64,000 bases of DNA, taken from NCBI GenBank assembly GCA_964426135.1, contig CAYRPN010000005.1, positions 21,926-85,925 of the forward strand, written 5' to 3'. This document shows positions 24,251-31,684 of this stretch, piece after piece; the first letter of the stretch is position 1; each line of letters starts with the position of its first letter. The notes under the pieces were generated by a model. It was not told the DNA's origin. It ran no database searches and saw only the letters and a program-made list of their open reading frames with translations. A program made the translations under genes and the position numbers. This DNA is from CAYRPN01 sp964426135. GTDB taxonomy: Bacteria > Planctomycetota > Phycisphaerae > Phycisphaerales > Phycisphaeraceae.

Positions 24251-25642
24251 TCATCGCTGAATCACCCCCAAATCCACCACCACGCCGCCCGGTTGGTAGT
24301 AGTCCGCGTTCATGCGGTTCTCGTCGATGAACGTGAACACCAGAAAGTTGAAATCGAGCCGGTCGGCGGTTTGCAGGTCGCCCTGGCCGGGGCCGGCGTA
24401 GAGGCTGTTCTTGTATTCCTGCGCGTGAAAGTGATAGTGCGCGAGCGCCGTGTAGCAGTGCCGTATCATCTCCTCGCTGGGCGTGAACTGGCGGTTGTGG
24501 CTGATGCGCAGCATGGGCAGGTATTTCTTCGCGGTGGGCTTGCCGTCGATGATGTCGAGTACACCGCCGTGCTCGGTGCCTTCGTCCTTCACGTCCTTGT
24601 CGCCCTGCGCGAAGAGCGCCGCCTTCACGTCCGGCTCGCGCACCAGCTTGAAGAGCACCTTGATCGTCGCCAGATCCGCCCACGAAAACTTGTCGTGGTA
24701 ATCGTGCAAACCCTGCGGATATTCGCCCAGCGGCGGCTCGGCGGTCAGGTAGCGGCGCTCGCCGCGCAGTTGCTCCGACAACTCGGCGAAGAGCGCGACG
24801 CGGTCCTTGGCCATGGTCTGCGCGTCGATCAGCGGCAGCAGCGCCAGGTGGCGCATTTCGAGGTCGACGCGCCGGTCGGCCGGCATCTTCGCCACGTTCT
24901 CCTTTGCCCCCCGCCACCACGCCGCGCGGGCCGGCTCGCGCAGGTATTGCATCCACAGCACGCCTTCGCGATGCCGCGGCATCGTGTGCAAGTCCGCGGC
25001 GCAGGCTTTGAGGTCCACGATCAGCGCGGCGCTGTCCGGCGCTTTCGCCAAGGACTCGATCAGCTTCTCCTTCGTCGCGATGCGGTTGAGTAGAGCCCAC
25101 GCGCCGACGCGCTGCGGCGGCGTGATTTTCTCCTCCGGCCCGGTGAACACTTCAAACACCACCGCCTCCAGGTCCTTCCCCGGATTGAGTTCGATCAGCC
25201 ACTTGCGCTCGACGCGATCCTTGTCCGCCACGCCGAACTGCGGCATGGCCCAGCGCTTCACGAGGATGGGCGTGAGCTGCGGCCACTTGCGCGCCTTGCC
25301 GGTCACGTAAATGTGCTCCAACGGTTTGCCGTAGGGAATCAGGACGATCCGGCGTTCGAGTTTGTCGACGAAATCCTTCTCATCCATCGCGATGAGCTGA
25401 TCGATGGCGAAGATGCGAAGTTCGTCCGGGTTGCCACGATGGTCCCAGGCGATGTCGTTGAGCGCGGCGACGAACTTCGGATCACTCGAATGCTCGGCCG
25501 CCGCCTGCTTGGCTGCGGCGATGCGCCAACTCGGATCCGATGCGCGGCTGGACATGGTCTTGACCGGGTCGTCGTAATGCGCGGCGGCACAGGCGACGAG
25601 GTGAAGTGTGACGAAAAGGAGCAACACATGGCGGCTGTTCAT
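24251..25642 (-). CDS. Large predicted lipoprotein, unknown function
   Basis: A 463-residue exported protein. The signal sequence HVLLLFVTLHLVACAAAHYD has a lipobox-like VACA, so it is probably lipidated. The body is largely helical with an armadillo/HEAT-like N-terminal part (SWRIAAAKQAAAEHSSDPKF), then a conserved-looking C-terminal part with HYHFHAQEYKNSLYAG and a short tail rich in aromatic and Asp residues. ATG 25642 is chosen because it is the first codon of the signal peptide. I recognise no enzyme motif. It faces the GNAT-like pair tail to tail across about 50 bp. Confidence 0.65.
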   Translation of the reverse strand: MNSRHVLLLFVTLHLVACAAAHYDDPVKTMSSRASDPSWRIAAAKQAAAEHSSDPKFVAALNDIAWDHRGNPDELRIFAIDQLIAMDEKDFVDKLERRIVLIPYGKPLEHIYVTGKARKWPQLTPILVKRWAMPQFGVADKDRVERKWLIELNPGKDLEAVVFEVFTGPEEKITPPQRVGAWALLNRIATKEKLIESLAKAPDSAALIVDLKACAADLHTMPRHREGVLWMQYLREPARAAWWRGAKENVAKMPADRRVDLEMRHLALLPLIDAQTMAKDRVALFAELSEQLRGERRYLTAEPPLGEYPQGLHDYHDKFSWADLATIKVLFKLVREPDVKAALFAQGDKDVKDEGTEHGGVLDIIDGKPTAKKYLPMLRISHNRQFTPSEEMIRHCYTALAHYHFHAQEYKNSLYAGPGQGDLQTADRLDFNFLVFTFIDENRMNADYYQPGGVVVDLGVIQR

Positions 25643-25879
25643 GGTCGTGATCCGCAGAGGTTCAGGAGTCCTGAGCCGCGATTCTACGAAAGTCTGTGGT
25701 GTGCGAGGGCGAGCGGGAGCGCTTTGGTTTTCCGGCGGCATCGGTCGCAGCCGCGTCTCTCCGAGACGCGCCGGCCAGTGGCCTTATGATTTGCATGATT
25801 GAAGGCTTTCGTTCTTGTCGGCGACGCGCGTCACGGAGTGCCGCGGCTACCGAGCGCCGGCAACCTACAATCTCCGTTC

Positions 25880-26725
25880 ATGCTTCAGCTTCTTTGGGAC
25901 ACGCGCGGCTATCTGTTCTGGCTCTGGGTCACAGGGCTTGTGGTGTTCGTTCTGGAGAAGGTGTGGCCCTGGCGCAAGCAGCGCGTGTTTCGCCGGCAGT
26001 TGCTGGGTGATCTGCTTTTCGTGGCGTTCAATGGACACTACTTCGGCGTGCTGCTGGGCGTCTACCTGAATCAGGCGTTCGAGCACACGGTGGATTTCCT
26101 CGGCCTGCCCGCAACGCGCGCGTGGAACGTGCTCGCTGACCTGCCGCTCGCCTGGCAGTTCGTCATCTGTTTCCCCGCCAAGGATTTTCTGGAGTGGTGC
26201 GTGCACAACCTGCTGCATCGCGTGCCGTGGTTCTGGCAATTCCACAAAGTGCATCACAGCATCGAGGAACTCGACGCGATCGGCCTGTGGCGGTACCACT
26301 GGTTCGAGGCGCTGATTTACATGCCGCTGACGTACTGGCCGTTCCTTGCGCTGGGTGCCGATGCGGGAGTAATGTTCACGATCGGCATCATCGCGACGAT
26401 CGTCGGCTACCTGAACCATTCGAACATGAACATCACCTGGGGCCCGCTGCGATACCTGCTCAACTCACCGCACATGCACGTCTGGCACCACGACTACGAG
26501 AATCACGGCAGGCACGGGCAGAACTTCGGCTTGACCCTGAGCGTGTGGGATTGGCTGTTTCGCACGGCGTACTGGCCGAGGGAAAAGGCACAACCGGAGC
26601 AACTGGGATTCGAGGGAATTGAGCAATATCCAAGGCGATGGTGGGATCGGATGTTGTTTCCGGTGTCGCTGCTGTGGGTCAGGCGACCGACGCAAGCGAG
26701 CGCAAGAGATTTGACGCGCCGGTAG
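25880..26725 (+). CDS. Sterol desaturase/fatty acid hydroxylase-family membrane enzyme
   Basis: A 281-residue integral membrane enzyme with the di-iron histidine boxes of the fatty acid hydroxylase superfamily: HNLLH (HxxxH), HKVHH (HxxHH) and HMHVWHHDYENHG. Four or so hydrophobic segments surround them. These enzymes insert oxygen into or desaturate lipids and sterols; substrate cannot be told here. ATG 25880 begins MLQLLWDTRGYLFWLWVTGL, a membrane helix. The open frame extends upstream but those codons look non-coding. Followed by a family B repeat. Confidence 0.87.
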   Translation: MLQLLWDTRGYLFWLWVTGLVVFVLEKVWPWRKQRVFRRQLLGDLLFVAFNGHYFGVLLGVYLNQAFEHTVDFLGLPATRAWNVLADLPLAWQFVICFPAKDFLEWCVHNLLHRVPWFWQFHKVHHSIEELDAIGLWRYHWFEALIYMPLTYWPFLALGADAGVMFTIGIIATIVGYLNHSNMNITWGPLRYLLNSPHMHVWHHDYENHGRHGQNFGLTLSVWDWLFRTAYWPREKAQPEQLGFEGIEQYPRRWWDRMLFPVSLLWVRRPTQASARDLTRR

Positions 26726-26770
26726 GGGGCTGGGCGGAAGCGATTCCGCCGACTAGCAAGCCGCCATCGC

Positions 26771-26857
26771 GTAGGGTGCGTCAAGGCTCGGCGCGGACGC
26801 ACCACGGTCAACCGGAGATTCAAGATGGTGCGTCCGCGCGGACTTGACGCACCCTAC
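26771..26857. repeat. Family B palindromic repeat, copy 2
   Basis: It starts GTAGGGTGCGTCAAGGCTCG and ends GACTTGACGCACCCTAC, with the inner GCGGACGCACCAC/GATGGTGCGTCCGCG pair. It sits between the convergent desaturase-family and acyltransferase genes. Confidence 0.9.
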
Positions 26858-26881
26858 GCTGAAGCCGCGGAGCATTGCCTA

Positions 26882-27454
26882 CTAACTCAGAGCCTTCGCC
26901 GGCACGCCGCCGACTTTCGCGCCGGCGGCGACGGGTTTCACGACGACCGCGCCAGCGCCGACAATCGCCCCTTCGCCCACATCCGCCATCACAATCGCGC
27001 CGGCTCCGATCCACGCGCCTTTGCCGATGGTCACCTTGCTGAACTGTTGCTCGTTGTCGCGGAGGGTTTGTTCGCCGCTGGTTTCGCTGCCGTGCTGATG
27101 TCGGCCGGAGAGAATCTGCACGCCGTCGGCGAGCATCACGTCATCGCCGATCTCCGCCCATCCGATGGTGCAGAAGCGGCCGATGTAGACGCGGTCGCCG
27201 AGGGTTGCCTGGCGCTTGCTGAAGAGCGACATGAAACCGAAGTGGACATCGTGGCCGACGCGGTCGAGCACGCGCTTGTAGAACGCCTGGCGGGCGTAGA
27301 TGCCGAGCATGCCGGGGACACGGGCGATGCGTTCGCTGGCGGCGAGAAAAGCGCGGGGGCCGCCGAGGGTTGCCTTGCCCAGCGCGTGGCGCAGCAGGTG
27401 CGGGATCGCACAGACGAAGCCGACGGCACGGGCGATGGGCTTGATGGCGGTCAT
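26882..27454 (-). CDS. Hexapeptide-repeat (left-handed beta-helix) acyltransferase
   Basis: A 190-residue protein with left-handed beta-helix repeats: RVYIGRFCTIGWAEIGDDVM, then KVTIGKGAWIGAGAIVMADV and GEGAIVGAGAVVVKPVAAGA, ending AKVGGVPAKAL, the usual NAT/WbbJ-type C-terminus. A catalytic His is likely in ILSGRHQHG. These enzymes transfer acetyl or other acyl groups to sugars. ATG 27454 is preferred over the longer open frame. A glycosyltransferase follows upstream on the same strand, suggesting surface-polysaccharide modification. Confidence 0.88.
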   Translation of the reverse strand: MTAIKPIARAVGFVCAIPHLLRHALGKATLGGPRAFLAASERIARVPGMLGIYARQAFYKRVLDRVGHDVHFGFMSLFSKRQATLGDRVYIGRFCTIGWAEIGDDVMLADGVQILSGRHQHGSETSGEQTLRDNEQQFSKVTIGKGAWIGAGAIVMADVGEGAIVGAGAVVVKPVAAGAKVGGVPAKALS

Positions 27455-27550
27455 GAGGTTGCACGTAGGGTGGGGTGAGTCCGCGAACCCCACCATGCCA
27501 TGTCGCTGCGGTTCAGGATGGACTTATCTCAACGCGAATGCTTCCGGAAA

Positions 27551-27655
27551 GTATCTAATGTCGAGTTTCTAGTGTTGAATGTCTACTGCGAAGATCAACC
27601 GATTCGGTCATTCGACACTCGACACTAGATACTCGACATTAGACATTTGTCTTGT
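27551..27655. repeat. Heptamer-based inverted repeat, copy 2
   Basis: The right arm reads in 7-bp steps TCATTCG, ACACTCG, ACACTAG, ATACTCG, ACATTAG, ACATTTG, then TCTTG. The left arm (GTATCTAATGTCGAG, TTTCTAGTGTTGAATG) is its complement. Same plan as 19705-19824. Confidence 0.85.
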
Positions 27656-27711
27656 CGGCCTTTCACCGCGCATGGCATTTGCCGTTTGCAAGGTCGCCCA
27701 AACTCAGCCGG

Positions 27712-27747
27712 CCCTCACCCCAGCCCTCTCCCGGAGGGAGAGGGGGC
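27712..27747. repeat. C-rich hairpin repeat overlapping a gene end
   Basis: CCCTCACCCCAGCCCTCTCC then CGGAGGGAGAGGGGG. This family of C-rich units also occurs at 29267-29303, 50265-50298, 50437-50470 and 62445-62479, and as arms of family C. Here it encodes the last residues and the stop codon (TCA on this strand at 27715) of the glycosyltransferase. Confidence 0.9.
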
Positions 27748-28962
27748 CGGAGCCGGAACTGTCGCCGCCTGCACGCCCAGCACCTTGTCGTAAATCGCCT
27801 TGATCTTTTCCATGCGTCGCGTGAAGCTGTATTTCGCCTCGATCAGGGCGCGGCCGTTGTCTGCGAGTTTCTGTCGCAACTGGGCGTCCTTGATCGCCCG
27901 CTTCATCGCAAACGTGAGCGAGTCCACATCATTCGTCGGCACGAGCAATCCTTCGACGCCATCCGTGATCATCTTCGGCACGCCCGCCACCAACGTGGAG
28001 ACCACCGGCACGCGCATCGCCAAGGCTTCGAGCACGACATTCGGCAGGCCTTCGCGCAGGCTGCTGAGGACGAACAGGTCCAGCGCCTGGTAAAGCGAAA
28101 TCGTATCGGAGACGAAGCCCAGCAGTTTCACGCGATCGGTCAGGTTGAGTTCCGCGATCTGCTTCTCAAGTGCCGGCCTCGCGTCACCGTCGCCGGCGAT
28201 CCAGAGTTCGATGTTCATGCCCGCCGCGATGAGATTCGCCGCTGACTTGATGAGCAGATCGAAGCCTTTTTCCGGACTTAGTCTGCCTACCGCGCCGATG
28301 ACGAGCCGGCCCGCGGGTGTTTTCATCTGTGCACGCAGCGGCGCTTCGCAGGGAGGCATCGCGCGGTTGAACGTCTTCTCGTCAATCGCGTTGTGGACGA
28401 GCGTGCAGCGATCCTCAGGCACGCCCAGGCCGCGAACGAGCTCGTGCAGATCGTCCGAAACGCAGATCACATGCGCGTAGCGCTTGAGGCACCACTTGTC
28501 GATCTTGTAATAGAGCGGCGTGCGGTTGGTGTGCTTGACCCAGCCATGCACCGTGGTGATGAGCTTCATGCGATGGAACGGTCGCAGGAGCAGGCCGAAG
28601 AGATCGGACTTGTAATCGTGGCCGTGCCAGATTTTGACGTTGTACTGCTTGCACAGGCGGCGCAGATGCAAGAGCGGTCGCAGGTCGAGCGCGCCTCGAT
28701 CGGGCACGCCGATGAGCGGGCTGTTCCATTTGGCGGCGCGCTCTTTGACGACGTCGAAACCTTTGTCATCGGGCGGGTGCATGTACGCCGCGGCGAGCCA
28801 GTAATTCGTGTGGGCAAGGAACGGCGAGGAAAGCAGGATGGTCTTGTCGGGTCCGCCGCCGGTCTCAGTGACGACGCGCGTGTGCAGCACGACATCGCGG
28901 TTGGGCGGGGCGACAGGCTGGCCGTCGGGGCCGAGGACGAGATGTGAGTCGAGGTTGGACAA
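27715..28962 (-). CDS. Glycosyltransferase family 4 (group 1), paralog of 50.5-kb gene
   Basis: A 415-residue GT-B glycosyltransferase. The N-terminal acceptor domain has HTRVVTETGGGPDKTILLSS and KLITTVHGWVKHTNRTPL; the donor domain has VIGAVGRLSPEKGFDLLIKS, LWIAGDG and the E-x7-E helix SLREGLPNVVLEALAMRVPV. It adds sugars from nucleotide donors to a surface glycan, cytoplasmic face. Start is uncertain: TTG 28962 (LSNLDSHLVL) or further upstream GTG; no good ribosome binding site. The final residues PSPSGRGLG come from a C-rich repeat that also supplies the stop, so the original C-terminus has been replaced or extended. About one-third-level similarity by eye to the gene at 50546-51811 in the N-terminal half. 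Confidence 0.86.
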   Translation of the reverse strand: MSNLDSHLVLGPDGQPVAPPNRDVVLHTRVVTETGGGPDKTILLSSPFLAHTNYWLAAAYMHPPDDKGFDVVKERAAKWNSPLIGVPDRGALDLRPLLHLRRLCKQYNVKIWHGHDYKSDLFGLLLRPFHRMKLITTVHGWVKHTNRTPLYYKIDKWCLKRYAHVICVSDDLHELVRGLGVPEDRCTLVHNAIDEKTFNRAMPPCEAPLRAQMKTPAGRLVIGAVGRLSPEKGFDLLIKSAANLIAAGMNIELWIAGDGDARPALEKQIAELNLTDRVKLLGFVSDTISLYQALDLFVLSSLREGLPNVVLEALAMRVPVVSTLVAGVPKMITDGVEGLLVPTNDVDSLTFAMKRAIKDAQLRQKLADNGRALIEAKYSFTRRMEKIKAIYDKVLGVQAATVPAPAPSPSGRGLG

Positions 28963-29266
28963 AGTTCGCTTTTCTTGAATCGGACGATCACAGCGGTTAG
29001 CGGTCGGGCCGAGTCCGCGAGGCCCACGTGCCTGGCGAATGACGAATGCGGATCGCACGTCCTACTAAGATCGGTCCGCTGGCCGTGCTACCGCAGTGAT
29101 CGATTCGCCGCGCAATGCCCGATAATGCAAGGCTTGGTCCGCGGCCTGCCGGCATCCGTGTGTACGTTCCATCGCAAGCGCGAGTTTGCCCGCGCCCGAT
29201 AAACGTCTACCATGAGTGTGGATCTGAAGTGCGAACGGTCGCGGCTTGAAAACCTGTACGCTGCGA

Positions 29267-29303
29267 CCCTCACCCCAGCCCTCTCCCTGGGAGGGAGAGG
29301 GAG
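29267..29303. repeat. C-rich hairpin repeat
   Basis: CCCTCACCCCAGCCCTCTCC followed by its facing GGGAGGGAGAGGG. Non-coding here, between the glycosyltransferase and nuoB. Confidence 0.88.
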
Positions 29304-29315
29304 CCGGACGCAGCC

Positions 29316-29415
29316 GCGACCGACACGACTTCACCGTGATCCGCCCGACTTCACCGCGACCGACACGACTTCACAGCGAGCCGCCCGACTTCACCGTGAT
29401 CCGCCCGCATTCGCC
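29316..29415. repeat. Minisatellite, 40-bp unit, about 2.5 copies
   Basis: A unit of GCGACCGACACGACTTCACC plus GTGATCCGCCCGACTTCACC repeats twice with changes in the centre (AGCGAGCCGCC for GTGATCCGCC) and then a half unit. Each half is itself similar, so the array may be built on a 20-bp step. It ends about 25 bp before nuoB. Confidence 0.85.
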
Positions 29416-29438
29416 ACCAACCACACCCCAGAACCAAC

Positions 29439-30011
29439 ATGGGAATCGAAACTGCCTACCCCGTTGACGGATTCCTCACCACGCAGCTCCAGAAGGTGAT
29501 CAACTGGTCGCGTCGCACTTCGCTCTGGCCGATGCCGTTCGCCACGGCTTGCTGCGGCATCGAGCTGATGGCGACCGCGTCGAGCCGGTACGACATCGCC
29601 CGCTTCGGCTCCGAGGCCATGCGCTTCAGCCCCCGGCAGAGCGATCTCTTGATCGTCGCCGGCCGGGTCGCGGTGAAAATGCTTCCCGTGCTGCAGCGCA
29701 TCTACCTCCAGATGTGCGAGCCGAAATGGGTGATCTCCATGGGCGCGTGCGCCTCGACCGGCGGCGTGTTCGACACCTATGCTGTGGTGCAGGGCATCGA
29801 CCAGTTCATTCCTGTCGATGTGTACGTGCCCGGCTGCCCGCCGCGGCCCGAGACGCTGCTTGAAGGATTGATGGCGATCCAGCGCATCGTGGATGAGGAT
29901 CGCATGCCGCCGCGCGGGCCCGATGGGAAGCGGTTGCCGCTGAATGTCGCGATCCAGCCGACACACACGGTGCGGCCGCAGCCGGTGCCGTTGACGGTGG
30001 GGCAGAGTTAG
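29439..30011 (+). CDS. nuoB: NADH-quinone oxidoreductase subunit B
   Basis: A 190-residue PSST-type subunit of complex I carrying the N2 [4Fe-4S] cluster. Ligands: adjacent Cys pair in ATACCGIEL, Cys in SMGACASTGGVFDTY, and Cys in YVPGCPPRPETLLEG. MRFSPRQSDLLIVAGRV is also diagnostic. ATG 29439 starts MGIETAYPVDGF; no Shine-Dalgarno is seen. In most bacteria nuoB stands next to nuoC and nuoD; here nuoD is about 10 kb upstream with many unrelated genes between, and nuoA/nuoC are absent from the window. Confidence 0.96.
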   Translation: MGIETAYPVDGFLTTQLQKVINWSRRTSLWPMPFATACCGIELMATASSRYDIARFGSEAMRFSPRQSDLLIVAGRVAVKMLPVLQRIYLQMCEPKWVISMGACASTGGVFDTYAVVQGIDQFIPVDVYVPGCPPRPETLLEGLMAIQRIVDEDRMPPRGPDGKRLPLNVAIQPTHTVRPQPVPLTVGQS

Positions 30012-30033
30012 GCTGCACTGACGGAAGATTGAC

Positions 30034-31491
30034 ATGTGTATCCGGTGGACTGTCATCCTGGTATTCATCTGCGGCTTAGCAGTTGGGGCGGCCTTGGTGT
30101 TTCATCGGCCTGTGTCCTCACAATCCCTTCCTCCCGTACATCCGATTGCAACCCATCCTGCGCCGCTCACCAGTCCGGTTTCTCTGGAAGTCGCCTCCGT
30201 TGCTTTTCGATCTTCCGCTCACGCAGCTTTGCACAAGATCGAGCGTGAAACCGTTGAATACGAGGACGCTTGGGGGCCATACGGTCTCTACACCGTGCTT
30301 TCGCGCCAGGACCACTCGATGCTCATCGAGGCATTGAGCTTCGATCACGCGGATGTCCAGTACATGGCCTGCATGGTCCTGCTGAAATTGAAGCTTGAAA
30401 GCATCACGTCAGAAGAGTTGCAACGAGTCGTACCACTGGTATCCGCAAGAACGGTGGTGGCGAGTGTTGCCGCAGATCTGTTGAGCCTGTACGGGGGCGA
30501 GGGGCATCGCATGCTCGCAGACTTGATGGTGGGCGATGATCCCGTTGTCGCCGTCCGCGCGGCAATCGCCTTGCTGGAGGGAAGGGAAGATCTCGACGAA
30601 GGGCTCCGCATGCGATCGATCGTTCATTTGCGCGACGCGTTGCTGAATGCCGATGGCAAGGCCGCAAATCTGGCTCTGAACTACCTCTACAATCATTCCG
30701 TCCCCGAGATTCTACCTTGGCTTCGTGAGAACGCCCGCAATGATGAACTGGGTGAACGGCGCAGAAGCGCCGTCTCGGTACTGGTTCATCAGATCACCAG
30801 GTACAACCGTCCGGTCACACCACAGGACTATCAGTTGTTCGTTCAACTTCTGGGCGACAAGAGCGTTTCGATTCAATGCGAAGCTCTTTCGGCCATGCAT
30901 TGCTTCGCCTTGACCCGCGAGGCGATCCTGGCTGCGATCGCCATGACCGACGATCCGAGCGAGGGCTTGCGCGCGCTAGGCGTTGGGTTTCTGTGTGCCA
31001 TTCCCGATGCGGACGAAGCGATTCGTGCGGTGATTCGGCGACGATTGCTGGATGAATCAGACTATGTGGTCAACGAGGCGGTTCAAGCCGTAGCACGGCT
31101 GAACGATCGTGATTCGTTGCCAATGCTGGTGCAGCTGCTCGCTGGGCCGACTGACGAAGGCGAGCGACTGAGGGACTGTCAGATCAGAGCTGGTCAACTG
31201 ATCGCCGCGTGGACGGGCCAGGACTTCAAGTTCGATCAGCTGAGGTTGTGTGGACTCGGGGCGGCCCAGGCGATGCAGATGAAAGAAAGGGGAGAGAAAA
31301 TCGGCGGTGAGGAAGGTCGGGCGAGGATCGAACTGGCGAAAATGATGTTGATGCATCACCGGGAATCGGCGCGCGCGATGGAGGCGGACCAGAACCGCAA
31401 GTTTCTGGCAGAACGAGAACAACTGCTCGCTTGGTGGATGAGACGTGGTGTTACGGAGTTCAGGGCGATTCCGCTTCGTCCGGAACGCTAG
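30034..31491 (+). CDS. HEAT-repeat-like exported or anchored protein
   Basis: A 485-residue protein. An N-terminal hydrophobic stretch (WTVILVFICGLAVGAALVFH) is a signal anchor. The rest is helical, with repeated units of the HEAT type, for example LSSY-like helices in SVSIQCEALSAMHCFALTRE and YVVNEAVQAVARLNDRDSLP, so it probably is a protein-binding solenoid. The start ATG 30034 follows GGAAG. Its stop codon TAG (31489-31491) lies in the first bases of the 193-bp element at 31488-31680. It may be co-transcribed with nuoB (22-bp gap) but has no visible respiratory role. Confidence 0.7.
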   Translation: MCIRWTVILVFICGLAVGAALVFHRPVSSQSLPPVHPIATHPAPLTSPVSLEVASVAFRSSAHAALHKIERETVEYEDAWGPYGLYTVLSRQDHSMLIEALSFDHADVQYMACMVLLKLKLESITSEELQRVVPLVSARTVVASVAADLLSLYGGEGHRMLADLMVGDDPVVAVRAAIALLEGREDLDEGLRMRSIVHLRDALLNADGKAANLALNYLYNHSVPEILPWLRENARNDELGERRRSAVSVLVHQITRYNRPVTPQDYQLFVQLLGDKSVSIQCEALSAMHCFALTREAILAAIAMTDDPSEGLRALGVGFLCAIPDADEAIRAVIRRRLLDESDYVVNEAVQAVARLNDRDSLPMLVQLLAGPTDEGERLRDCQIRAGQLIAAWTGQDFKFDQLRLCGLGAAQAMQMKERGEKIGGEEGRARIELAKMMLMHHRESARAMEADQNRKFLAEREQLLAWWMRRGVTEFRAIPLRPER

Positions 31492-31680
31492 ACTCTGTTT
31501 CAAAATCTCGACGTCGGCACTCCGGTTCCTCTTAGGGAGAGGCTGGGGTGAGGGTCGAGAGGTACGAATTTCGCATGAATCGCCGCATCATGCAGTACGT
31601 ACGTCTCGACCCTCATCCAGCCTCGCGGACTCGGCCACTCTCTCCTTGGACGGGAGAGGGTTTTTGAAACAGAGCCTAGT
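31488..31680. repeat. 193-bp MITE-like palindrome between convergent genes
   Basis: Terminal inverted repeats CTAGACTCTGTTTCAAAA (31488-31505) and TTTTTGAAACAGAGCCTAG (31661-31679). Inner inverted arms: GGTGAGGGTCGAGAGGTACG faces CGTACGTCTCGACCCTCATC. The element fills the whole gap between the HEAT-like gene and recN, and its left end contains the stop codon of the HEAT-like gene. No open frame inside. Confidence 0.9.
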
Positions 31681-31684
31681 TGAG

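Noticed and set aside
29316..29415. CRISPR or tandem regulatory operators before nuoB
   Set aside because: The 40-bp units are contiguous with no spacers and are not palindromic like operators; treated as a minisatellite.
31488..31680. Insertion sequence
   Set aside because: It has terminal inverted repeats but no transposase frame; 193 bp is too short for an autonomous element.
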